Part shown: piece by piece, positions 9,140-16,828 of the stretch | How positions within the stretch are numbered: position 1 is the first letter of the stretch | Layout: the number at the start of each line of letters is the position of its first letter | From: Enterococcus dispar ATCC 51266 | Lineage (GTDB): Bacteria; Bacillota; Bacilli; Lactobacillales; Enterococcaceae | Direction: 5' to 3' | Length of the DNA: 64,000 bases | NCBI RefSeq assembly: GCF_000406945.1 | Contig: NZ_KE136354.1 | Span: 1,693,249-1,757,248 of the forward strand | Notes under the pieces: generated by a model | Told to the model about the DNA's origin: nothing | Database searches by the model: none | What the model saw: the letters and a program-made list of their open reading frames with translations, nothing else | Translations under genes and position numbers: made by a program

Positions 9140-9655
9140 CTAAACCAAATTTTGTTTGCGGTTTTCAATAGAATCGCGATACCATTGTAAAGAAATCTCA
9201 ATATCTTCTTTTAATTCTTGATCATCAGAAAGATAATTATAATAGGCGATGATTTCCCCAATTATTTCATTCAACCCGATAATCGCTTTGACATCGTCCG
9301 CTGTATTTTTATTTTTCAAACGTGCAAGTAATTCGTGTGATTCCCGCTCAAAATAATGTTTTAACTGATAATCAATAAAGAAAACAAGTTCATCATTTTG
9401 AAGCGTTTCTGATTGATAGCGCTTTAAAAAATCAACTAATTGATCGTAGTTTTCACTTTCTCTTTTCATTTTCTTCATTTGAAATAAAACAATTCCCATG
9501 GCGATAAAATACCAAATCAGCGGATTCATCCGAAACAAATCCAATGCGACAATAAAACTTACACCTAACAATAAAACAGCTGTTAAAAGAGTTACTTTTA
9601 AACCATAACGTTGTTTTTCCTTGTACAAAGATAGAATATAGTAATACTCACTCAT
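9140..9655 (-). CDS. Small membrane protein with two TM segments and a helical cytoplasmic tail
   Basis: 171 aa, not recognised. Two hydrophobic segments lie at about residues 21-39 and 46-60, followed by a charged helical tail of about 110 residues. It is the first gene of a two-gene unit with the secreted coiled-coil protein 12 bp downstream, so the two may work together at the cell envelope; that is inference. The start is the ATG at 9655. Confidence 0.65.
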   Translation of the reverse strand: MSEYYYILSLYKEKQRYGLKVTLLTAVLLLGVSFIVALDLFRMNPLIWYFIAMGIVLFQMKKMKRESENYDQLVDFLKRYQSETLQNDELVFFIDYQLKHYFERESHELLARLKNKNTADDVKAIIGLNEIIGEIIAYYNYLSDDQELKEDIEISLQWYRDSIENRKQNLV

Positions 9656-9762
9656 CTTTTCTCCCCCAATTCACTTTATTTTTTCATCTAATTCTATTTT
9701 ATCCTATTGTGTAAAATAAAAGCAAAAAAATAAAATAAATATTCTAATTTTGATTTTTCGAT

Positions 9763-9840
9763 CAAAAAAAACATTCAAACCACTAACACCCTTCTACCAT
9801 TATAAAAATGATGAAAGTAGCGCTTGTGTTTGAATGTTCT
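9763..9840 (-). terminator. Terminator of the malolactic operon
   Basis: Arms AACATTCAAAC (9770-9780) and GTTTGAATGTT (about 9828-9838) with a long, partly paired loop. A T-rich tract follows on the minus strand (complement of 9763-9769), just after the mleP stop. Confidence 0.7.
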
Positions 9841-9850
9841 ATTTTTTCTG

Positions 9851-10816
9851 TTAAATATATTGGACGATAGCCATTAAGACTGGTACTACTACAACAAACA
9901 AAATGGTACTTGTGGTTACCAAGTTCGTTGCGTATTTAACATCGCCATGGGCATCTGCCGCTAAAATTGGTAATACGGCTAACATTGGTGTCGCTGATTG
10001 AACAATCAATGTTTGTTTTAATAAACTAGCCAAATGAATATCAAACATAGATGAACCTAAGCTAATTAAGCCAATCAAAATAACTGGTGATAAAACAAAA
10101 CGACCAATTAATGCTACCACAGTATCTCGGTCAAAACGAATACTCTTCAAACTAGCATCGTATAAGACAATCCCAATATAAAGTAGTGATAACGGTGTTA
10201 CAATTCCACCAACATAACCTAATGTTGCGTTGATGAAACTTGGTACAGGAATACTAAAAATTAGAAATATTAATGCCACAATAAAACCTAATAGTGGTGG
10301 TGGCAATAATTTTTTCCAGTTTAATTTAGCTTTTTGGCTTCCTTTTTCTTTTGTAGGGTCATCATTTGAAATTAAAAATACCCCAAAAGCCCAAGTCGAA
10401 ATCGTATTCGTCACATAATAAACTAAAAAGTATGGTAACGCCTTATCACCAAACAAAGCAATATTTAACGGCAACCCAATGAAAATAGTATTCGCATTTA
10501 CGACCCCATTCATAAAAATGCCGCGACGTCCTGGACGGATTTTCATCACTTTTACTAATAGGTAGGCGATAAGATAACCAATAATAACGCCTAAAACTGG
10601 AAATAAAAGACTACCGGATAATGAAACTAAACTATCTTTAGTCAAATATTTTAAAACGGAAACAAAAATTGAAGCTGGTAACGCAATTTTTGTAATTAAG
10701 CTGGAAATATTTTTACCAAAATTATCATCAAACCAACCTTGTCTTTTCAGGATATAACCTAATGCAATCATCAAAATAATACTAATAACACTTTGAATTG
10801 ATTGAAAGAATACCAC
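9851..10816 (-). CDS. mleP: Malate permease, auxin efflux carrier (AEC) family
   Basis: A 321-aa integral membrane protein with about ten hydrophobic segments and the AEC-family pattern (VVNANTIFIGLPL; LTKDSLVSL near the N terminus). MleP proteins bring in malate, often in exchange for lactate, for malolactic fermentation. It follows the malolactic enzyme gene with a 17-bp gap and is intact even though that gene is broken. The start is GTG (10816) with GAAGGGA upstream. Its role in malate uptake is inferred from the locus. Confidence 0.85.
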   Translation of the reverse strand: MVFFQSIQSVISIILMIALGYILKRQGWFDDNFGKNISSLITKIALPASIFVSVLKYLTKDSLVSLSGSLLFPVLGVIIGYLIAYLLVKVMKIRPGRRGIFMNGVVNANTIFIGLPLNIALFGDKALPYFLVYYVTNTISTWAFGVFLISNDDPTKEKGSQKAKLNWKKLLPPPLLGFIVALIFLIFSIPVPSFINATLGYVGGIVTPLSLLYIGIVLYDASLKSIRFDRDTVVALIGRFVLSPVILIGLISLGSSMFDIHLASLLKQTLIVQSATPMLAVLPILAADAHGDVKYATNLVTTSTILFVVVVPVLMAIVQYI

Positions 10817-10833
10817 AATAATCCCTTCTCTCT

Positions 10834-12521
10834 TTAATATTCAGGAACCCATTTTGTTGCTTTAACGGCGGCTTTAATGTCTTCAATTGGTTCTTTGTTT
10901 AATTTTTGATCTAAGACACTTTGCCCCACAACTTCTGCAATTCGTTCTGAAAACTCAGCAAGTTTTGCAACTGGTGGTAAGACTGCGGCACCTGGTTTTG
11001 AAGTATCAACTAAACCACCTAAAGCGTGGCTTGCTTGTGATAACATTTCACCAGTTACCCGACTAGCAGTTGATGCAATAATGCCTAACCCTAAACCAGG
11101 ATACATTAGTGCATTATTGGCTTGCCCAATTTGGTAAGTTACCCCGTTATATTCTACATCTGCAGCCGGAATTCCTGTACCTACTAAAGCTTTACCTTCT
11201 GTCCAATGAATTAAATCAGCTGCTGTTGCTTCAGCTAATTTGGTTGGATTTGAAAGTGGGAAAATAACGGGACGATTTGTATGTGCAGCCATTTCTTTTA
11301 CAATCGTTTCAGTAAAAGCACCCGGTTGGGTTGAAGTACCAATCATAACCGTTGGATGAACAGTTTTTACCACATTTTCTAAATTGGTTAAATCAATACT
11401 TTGATCAAATTCCTCACGTTTACGTACAAAAGCTTTTTATCCTTCTGTCAAATCTGGTGTATCTTCAAACAACAAGCCTTGTTTGTCTACTAAATAAAAA
11501 CGACTTCTTGCTTCTTCTTCACTTAAGCCTTCACGAATTAATTCATCTAATAATTGGTTAGCAATTCCAACCCCGGCAGTACCAGCCCCAAAAGTTAAAA
11601 AGGTTTGGTCGGTGAGTTTTTCCTGGGCAATATTCATTGCTCCCAAAACGCCGGCTAAAACGACAATCCCAGTTCCTTGAATATCATCATTAAACGTCGT
11701 AATTTTATCTTGATATTTTTCCAAAATAGTCGCGGCATTACTCCGGCCAAAGTCTTCCCAGTGTAATAACAGTTCAGGGAATAATTTTGTAGCAGCTGTC
11801 ACAAATTTATCGACAAAATCCATGTAACGTTCACCATAAATACGTTCGTGTTTATTGCCTAGATATAAAGGATCCTGCAATAATTTTTCATTATTCGTTC
11901 CAGCATCTAAAGATACAGGTAAGACTTGACTAGGATCAATACCAGCTTATTACAACACACGGCTAAATCGAGTGATGCAAAAGGTAAGACTTGACTAGGA
12001 TCAATACCAGCGGCTGCTGTATATACCATTAATTTACCAATCGCAATATCTACACCGTTGACACCCCAGTCACCAATCCCTAAGATACCTTCTGCATCTG
12101 TGACGACGATTAAACGAATATTTCTGCCGGCAGCTGCATTTTTTAAACTTGCTTCAATATCTTCTGGTGCATCAATTGATAAAAAGGCGGCATTTTGTGG
12201 TTGCACAAATAATTCATTGTATTGTTCAATTGAATCGGCTACGGTTGGATCATAAACAATAGGCATAAACTCTACAATATGTTGACCCATTAATTTATAA
12301 AACAAGGTACGGTTAGTATTGAAAATGTTCATTAGAAAAATTCGTTTTTCCAAGTCGCTAGTCTTACTTAAATATTGACCATAAGCTTGGACTGCTTGTT
12401 CTTCTAGCGTTTGTATATGACTAGGCAACATGCCGACCAAACCTAATTTTTCTCTTTCATCTTTTGTAAAAGCAGTTCCTTTGTTTAAAAATGGATTATT
12501 TAACACTTCAATGCCTTTCAT
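10834..12521 (-). pseudogene. mleS: Malolactic enzyme, disrupted by a 65-bp insertion and a nonsense codon
   Basis: Three consecutive pieces together spell a full-length malolactic enzyme (NAD- and Mn-dependent, malate to lactate plus CO2). The N-terminal piece (12521 to about 11983) reads [10 protein letters not shown] ... [13 protein letters not shown]. The middle piece (to 11437) contains [10 protein letters not shown] and [10 protein letters not shown]. The C-terminal piece (11373-10834) contains FPLSNPTKLAEA and YPGLGLG. The first break is a 65-bp insertion (a 30-bp direct repeat plus 35 new bases) at 11917-12011 that shifts frame. The second is an in-frame TAA at 11437-11439, in TPDLTEG*KAFVRKR, where the family has Gln. 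Without readthrough no active enzyme can form. Confidence 0.92.
11917..12011. repeat. 30-bp direct repeat flanking a 35-bp insert inside mleS
   Basis: An identical 30-mer (beginning AGGTAAGACTTGACTAGG on the plus strand) occurs at 11917-11946 and 11982-12011. The 35 bases between them (11947-11981) have no counterpart in an intact gene. The 65-bp period is not a multiple of three, so the reading frame is lost. Confidence 0.95.
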
Positions 12522-12604
12522 ACTATCTTCCTCCTATTTTTCATATCCTTTACACCGATTAGAATAGTTCCTGCCGCTTGTTATAGTCAAAAAGAAACGT
12601 TATG

Positions 12605-12619
12605 ATAAATATTGTTTAT
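12605..12619. promoter_or_regulatory. Candidate MleR (LysR-type) operator
   Basis: In the mleS-mleR divergent gap the dyad ATAAA-TATTG-TTTAT fits the T-N11-A form of LysR-type binding sites. It lies about 50 bp before the mleR start. Confidence 0.55.
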
Positions 12620-12669
12620 ATGAAAAGGATACAGGTTTTTATTTACATACGTCAATTAGGAGAGCTCAG

Positions 12670-13560
12670 ATGAATATTCGTGATTTAGAATACTTTCAAC
12701 GTCTTGCCTTAGAAAAAAACTATTCAAAAGTTGCCGCATTTTATCATGTGAGCCAGCCAACTATCACTTATGCAATAAAAAGATTAGAATCGGAATTGAA
12801 TATTGCCTTAGTCAATCGTAGTCAAGCACATAAACATGTCGCATTGACCAATGCTGGCCGCCAATTTCTACAGCACGTCAATACAATTTTACGGGAATTA
12901 CGGATTGCCAAAGAAGAAATCAGCCATTTGACAATCAAAAAAATCCCATTAGGGCTACCTCCTATTATTGGTAATTATTATTTCCCCAAGTTATCACCTC
13001 AATTGCTAAAAGCAGATATCTTACCTCACTTAATCATTCGGCGGGAAGGTTCAGAGAATTTGCTACGTCAAGTCAAACTTGGTAGATTGGATGTCGGTCT
13101 CATTGGATCATTAGATCCGATTCAAGAAGAGTCTTTATCAGCTGAAATTTTAACAAAAAAGAAATTCAAAATTGTAGTGGCTAAAAATCATCCCTTGGCA
13201 CAGCAAAAAGAGATTGCATTTGGGAAGCTGGCGACAGAAAAATTTTTATTGTTAAGTGAGCAATATGTCCATCACCATGCTTTTTTACGTCTCAGTCAGC
13301 AAAATAATTTGGATCCCCAAGTCATTTATCAAAGTGATGATTTAGATATTTTAAAGGGCATGATTAAGTCTGGCATGGGAGTTGGTTTTTTAGCGGAATT
13401 GGCCATTAATCCAGATGATAATTTAGTTACCTTGGATTTGACCGATAACAATCAGCCTCAATTTCTCATCTCCCTTGTCTATCGCAATAGCAGTATTTTA
13501 CCGCCCGCCGATAATGGAAAAACTATTCGAATTAATTCGTCAGGTTGTTGCCTCAGATGA
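12670..13560 (+). CDS. mleR: LysR-type malolactic regulator, C terminus probably frameshifted
   Basis: A 296-aa LysR-type regulator with an N-terminal winged helix (MNIRDLEYFQRLALEKNYSK; SQPTITYAIKRLE) and a two-lobe effector domain, divergent from mleS-mleP. MleR proteins activate the malolactic operon in response to malate. The tail after FLISLVYRNSSILPPA reads DNGKTIRINSSGCCLR. In the other frame the same DNA reads IMEKLFELIRQVVASDEIKKVQKD and stops at 13585, which looks like a proper C-terminal helix. A single-base insertion near 13508-13512 would explain this. The DNA-binding domain is unaffected. Confidence 0.85.
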   Translation: MNIRDLEYFQRLALEKNYSKVAAFYHVSQPTITYAIKRLESELNIALVNRSQAHKHVALTNAGRQFLQHVNTILRELRIAKEEISHLTIKKIPLGLPPIIGNYYFPKLSPQLLKADILPHLIIRREGSENLLRQVKLGRLDVGLIGSLDPIQEESLSAEILTKKKFKIVVAKNHPLAQQKEIAFGKLATEKFLLLSEQYVHHHAFLRLSQQNNLDPQVIYQSDDLDILKGMIKSGMGVGFLAELAINPDDNLVTLDLTDNNQPQFLISLVYRNSSILPPADNGKTIRINSSGCCLR

Positions 13561-13570
13561 AATAAAAAAA

Positions 13571-13664
13571 GTTCAAAAAGACTAGCCTTAGTGAATTACC
13601 TTTCAAAAATTAGTTTTTTAGCTAATTTTGGGAAGAAATCACAACTGTCTTTTTGAACTTTTTT
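13571..13664. terminator. Nested bidirectional terminator between mleR and the S-box gene
   Basis: Outer arms GTTCAAAAAGAC (13571-13582) and GTCTTTTTGAAC (13647-13658) are perfect, with A and T runs outside. An inner AAAATTAG/CTAATTTT hairpin lies within. It serves mleR and the convergent gene. Confidence 0.8.
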
Positions 13665-13669
13665 ATTCT

Positions 13670-14002
13670 TTATGTTTTTCTTTTTCGAAAAGTCACCACG
13701 TTATTAGGGATTGCCTGATCGTAATGCGATTTTTTTTGTTTTGTAGTTTGGGTTGGAAATTCCCCTTTAATCAATGTGCCTGGTGTCAGTGAACGAGTGA
13801 GTTTACGCAGTCTTTCATTTGCATCTTCTTTTTCTTCTTCCATTTGCACTTTCATAGCATCTAAATCTTCTTTTGAAATGGTCAAATGCTGAAATTTTTC
13901 CTTAACATGATGATATGCCATGGCTTCGGCAAAACTTCTAGGGCCACCCCGAACTAAAAAACGCAAATAAATTGCATAGTCACCTGTAAATCTTTTTTTC
14001 AT
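13670..14002 (-). CDS. Small unknown protein behind a SAM riboswitch
   Basis: 110 aa, basic and hydrophilic, not recognised. It begins MKKRFTGDYAIYLRFLVRGGPRSFAEAMAYHH, continues with a charged helical stretch at about residues 45-68 (EDLDAMKVQMEEEKEDANERL) and ends in a basic tail (VVTFRKRKT). There are no TM segments or Cys residues. The ATG at 14002 follows a GGAGG site that abuts the last paired strand of an S-box aptamer, so its translation is predicted to respond to S-adenosylmethionine. It is a single-gene unit with its own promoter and a terminator after it. The regulation is well supported; the function is unknown. Confidence 0.8.
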   Translation of the reverse strand: MKKRFTGDYAIYLRFLVRGGPRSFAEAMAYHHVKEKFQHLTISKEDLDAMKVQMEEEKEDANERLRKLTRSLTPGTLIKGEFPTQTTKQKKSHYDQAIPNNVVTFRKRKT

Positions 14003-14013
14003 CTTATTTCCTC

Positions 14014-14103
14014 CTATCTTTCCTTTGGGCAGGATGGAGCACCTTATCCTAAGACAGGTTGCTGAAGCGTCATAGAGCCTGTTCTCTTAGCTTCTCTTGA
14101 TAG
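14014..14103 (-). promoter_or_regulatory. SAM-I (S-box) riboswitch aptamer
   Basis: The minus-strand RNA follows the S-box plan closely. P1 is CUAUC/GAUAG (14103-14099 with 14018-14014). Then come AAGAGAAGC, a P2 stem GAAGC/GCUUC with inner AGAG/CUCU, the core AGCAACC, and AAGGUGCU...AUCCUGC. The P2 loop CAGG can pair with CCUG after P3. In B. subtilis yitJ the same positions are, from memory, CUGG and CCAG, so the pseudoknot covaries. The 3' strand of P1 abuts the GGAGG site (14014-14010) and no terminator intervenes, which implies translational control. Confidence 0.9.
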
Positions 14104-14111
14104 CTTGTTTT

Positions 14112-14117
14112 ATTATA
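14112..14117 (-). promoter_or_regulatory. Promoter of the S-box gene, extended -10
   Basis: TGCTATAAT on the minus strand is an extended -10 with a weak -35. The predicted start near 14105 falls right at the beginning of the aptamer. Confidence 0.65.
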
Positions 14118-14169
14118 GCAAAAACTTTTTAAAATTCTATTAACACCCTACTTGCTTTTTACCGGTTAT

Positions 14170-14637
14170 TTAAGAAAATTGCGCAGCTATTTCGTTAATT
14201 TTGTCTTCATCAAGTTGATTAGTATAGGTGGTTAACCCGGCGACTTTTTTCATCACCAGTTTACTGAAAAAACTGCATTGGGTTGGATCATAAATTCCAC
14301 CAACAAAAGCTTTAACAGTGGCATGTGTTAATAATTCAGCAGAAAAATTTTCCACAAAAACTTCTGATGCTTGCTCCGGTTGCAGTCCACAAAGAAATAG
14401 ACCTACGTTGTGCTGTTTTAATTTTTCCTGGTAGTTTCCCACAAATGCCTTCAGTTCTTTATCAACCATTCCGGCAGTTATAGGAGAACCAATAATAATA
14501 TTTTGATAATCTTCTAATACATCCGCGTGCACAAAAGCTAGCGGTAAGACGGTAGCTTTTGGAATCATTGTTGCCAATTTTTCAGCTACCTTCTTTGTTG
14601 CTCCATATTTTGTCGCATAAATAATGGCTGTTTTCAT
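14170..14637 (-). CDS. Flavodoxin-domain protein (HemG-like)
   Basis: 155 aa with a flavodoxin fold: the N-terminal FMN phosphate loop AIIYATKYGATKKVA and the second FMN-contact region GSPITAGMVDKELKAFV, then FLCGLQP. It resembles the flavodoxin_5 group, which includes HemG-type protoporphyrinogen oxidases. No heme biosynthesis genes are nearby, so the role is open: electron transfer or redox maintenance. Single-gene unit starting at ATG 14637. Confidence 0.8.
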   Translation of the reverse strand: MKTAIIYATKYGATKKVAEKLATMIPKATVLPLAFVHADVLEDYQNIIIGSPITAGMVDKELKAFVGNYQEKLKQHNVGLFLCGLQPEQASEVFVENFSAELLTHATVKAFVGGIYDPTQCSFFSKLVMKKVAGLTTYTNQLDEDKINEIAAQFS

Positions 14638-14807
14638 CTTTTCTCCTTTATTCGTTTATTGTGTTAAAAACTTTTATTTCCCTTTGTGAGGGTGATTTTC
14701 CCTTATTAAAACTTTCTCTTTAATTACACCATAGACCCGTTTTTATGTGAAATAAAAAGGTAATCAAAAAAAGCTAAATGGTTTTTCAAATTTCTTAAAA
14801 TTTCAGC

Positions 14808-14878
14808 TTGTTGTCCCGTAGATAGTGCCGTTCGGGTAGCTAGACAACAACGCCTTAGATAGCTCCGGCATTTTTTTT
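14808..14878 (+). ncRNA. Candidate structured RNA with two mutually exclusive folds
   Basis: On the plus strand TTGTTGTC (14808-14815) pairs perfectly with GACAACAA (14843-14850), with an inner CCCG/CGGG. Alternatively TGCCG (14826-14830) pairs with CGGCA (14866-14870), extended by AGCTA/TAGCT, directly before eight Ts (14871-14878). The two folds exclude each other, as in an attenuator. No plus-strand gene follows, so it may be a small RNA or part of a leader. I do not recognise a known RNA family, and the strand is uncertain. Confidence 0.35.
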
Positions 14879-14905
14879 GGTGAAACTCACATAATTTCTT
14901 TACTT

Positions 14906-14954
14906 AAAAAAAACGTCTCTTACTTCGAATTATAGTGCGAAGTAAGAGACGTTT
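14906..14954 (-). terminator. Terminator of the ABC exporter operon
   Basis: Perfect 17-bp arms (14911-14927 and 14938-14954, core CGTCTCTTACTTCG) with a 10-base loop, followed on the minus strand by a T run. Confidence 0.93.
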
Positions 14955-14968
14955 AGTGGTATTTAATT

Positions 14969-16816
14969 TTAGCCTGCTAATTCTTCAAATTGAGAATTAT
15001 AAAGTTGAGCATAGTAGCCACCTTTGGCTAATAATTCTTCATGGGTACCTTGTTCCTTAATATCCCCATCTTGCATGTAAAGAATCTTGTCTGCATCTTT
15101 AATTGTTGACAAACGGTGAGCAATAACAAAAGAAGTTCTACCCGCCATTAAGTTATTCATGGCATTTTGAATTAAGACTTCCGTCCGTGTGTCAACAGAA
15201 GATGTCGCTTCATCCAAAATCAAAATCGGTTTATCAGCTAAAATTGCACGCGCAATCGTCAATAATTGTTTTTGACCTTGTGAAATATTTGAAGACTCTT
15301 CATTTAGTTCCATATTGTAGCCACCAGGTAATGTTTCAATGAAGTGATGAACATGGGCGGCTTTGGCTGCGGCATAAACTTCTTCATCAGTTGCATCTAA
15401 ATTACCATAGCGCAAGTTGTCCATAATGGTTCCTTTGAACAACCAAGTATCTTGTAAAACCATCCCAATATTTTGGCGTAAATCAGCTCGGTTAAAGTCA
15501 CGAATATCATGACCATCAATTTTAATAGCACCAGAATTCACGTCATAAAAACGCATTAACAATTTAACCATTGTCGTTTTACCAGCACCCGTCGGCCCAA
15601 CGATTGCCACCATCTGACCTGGATCAACATGGCTGCTAAAATCGTTAATGATAATTTTATCTGGTGTATAGCCAAAGTGTACGTGTTCAAAGTCCACTTC
15701 ACCTTTAACTTTCCCGATTTTAACCGGATTTTCAACAGTTTGGGCTTCTTCATCTTCACCTAAGAATTCAAAAACACGTTCCGCTGCTGCTGCCATTGAT
15801 TGCAACATATTCGAAACTTGCGCTAGTTGCGCAATTGGTTGTGTTAAGTTGCGGACATATTGAATGAAGGCTTGAATATCCCCAACGGTAATTGTGCCGT
15901 TGTAAGCTAAAATCCCACCAATAATTGCCACTGCGACATAACCTAAGTTACCCACAAAGTTCATGATTGGTTGCATCAAACCTGAAAGAAATTGTGATTT
16001 CCATGCTGATTTAAATAAAATATCATTTTGTTCTTTAAACTCTTTCATGGCATTTTCTTCATCATTAAACAAATGAACAATGTTATAGCCACCAACAGTT
16101 TCTTCTACTTGACCGTTAATTTTACCTAAATATTTTTGTTGGGTAGCAAAATATTTTTGCGAATATTTCACGACAAACATAATTAATACTAAGGAAATTG
16201 GCACAATTAAAACCGAAATTCCCGTCATTTGAACAGAAATAGATAACATCATGATAATTACACCCACGATGGTAAATGTGGAGGTAATTAACTGGGTAAC
16301 AGATTGGTTTAGTGATTGTCCTAAAGTATCCACGTCATTAGTAATACGGGATAAAACTTCACCTGTTGTCCGACTTTCAAAGTAATTCATTGGCATCCGG
16401 TTAATTTTTTCGGTGATTTCTTTACGCATACGGTAAGTAATTTTTTGAGTAACAGTCGACATGATCCAGCCTTGCATCACGCCAAAGAGTGCTGCTACCA
16501 AATACAATCCCAACATAAAGAGTAGAATCTGACCGATTTTATCAAAGTTAATACCACCAGTACCTTGATATTTTTTGATTAAGCCATTGAATAATTCAGT
16601 AATCGCTTTGGATAATATTTTGGGTCCCCAGATATTAAAAACAGTTGACGCTGCTGCGAATATCATGACAAACAAGACTGCAATCTTGTAATCTGCCATA
16701 TAGGAGACTAATTTTTTAATGGTACCTTTAAAGTCTTTGGCTTTTTCGCCACCGGCCATGCCACCACCCATTGGGCCACGACCGCCACGGGGAGTTTGTT
16801 GTTTATTTTCTGCCAT
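14969..16816 (-). CDS. ABC exporter half-transporter, canonical nucleotide site
   Basis: 615 aa: a six-TM exporter domain (about residues 35-330) fused to an ATPase domain. Visible motifs are Walker A GPTGAGKTT, signature NISQGQKQ, Walker B ILILDEATS with the catalytic Glu, and H-loop IAHRLST. The 27-residue leader is Gly/Arg-rich (QQTPRGGRGPMGGGMAGGE). It pairs with the 796-aa partner 12 bp upstream; such pairs form heterodimeric multidrug exporters of the EfrCD/BmrCD/LmrCD kind. Third gene of a tetR-led operon. Substrate unknown. Confidence 0.92.
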   Translation of the reverse strand: MAENKQQTPRGGRGPMGGGMAGGEKAKDFKGTIKKLVSYMADYKIAVLFVMIFAAASTVFNIWGPKILSKAITELFNGLIKKYQGTGGINFDKIGQILLFMLGLYLVAALFGVMQGWIMSTVTQKITYRMRKEITEKINRMPMNYFESRTTGEVLSRITNDVDTLGQSLNQSVTQLITSTFTIVGVIIMMLSISVQMTGISVLIVPISLVLIMFVVKYSQKYFATQQKYLGKINGQVEETVGGYNIVHLFNDEENAMKEFKEQNDILFKSAWKSQFLSGLMQPIMNFVGNLGYVAVAIIGGILAYNGTITVGDIQAFIQYVRNLTQPIAQLAQVSNMLQSMAAAAERVFEFLGEDEEAQTVENPVKIGKVKGEVDFEHVHFGYTPDKIIINDFSSHVDPGQMVAIVGPTGAGKTTMVKLLMRFYDVNSGAIKIDGHDIRDFNRADLRQNIGMVLQDTWLFKGTIMDNLRYGNLDATDEEVYAAAKAAHVHHFIETLPGGYNMELNEESSNISQGQKQLLTIARAILADKPILILDEATSSVDTRTEVLIQNAMNNLMAGRTSFVIAHRLSTIKDADKILYMQDGDIKEQGTHEELLAKGGYYAQLYNSQFEELAG

Positions 16817-16828
16817 TTTCTTCGCCTC

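Larger units (their letters stand above)
14638..14968. other. Intergenic region with an unexplained RNA-like segment and one terminator
   Basis: No protein-coding gene seen. It holds the flavodoxin upstream region, a structured segment at 14808-14878 and the terminator of the ABC exporter operon at 14906-14954. Confidence 0.6.

Noticed and set aside
11437-11439. Programmed readthrough or recoding at the mleS stop
   Set aside because: The gene also has a frameshifting insertion upstream, so simple decay explains both; no stimulatory structure was evident.
14808-14878. Assignment to a known riboswitch class
   Set aside because: The sequence lacks the conserved cores of the classes I know, so it is reported only as an unidentified structured segment.
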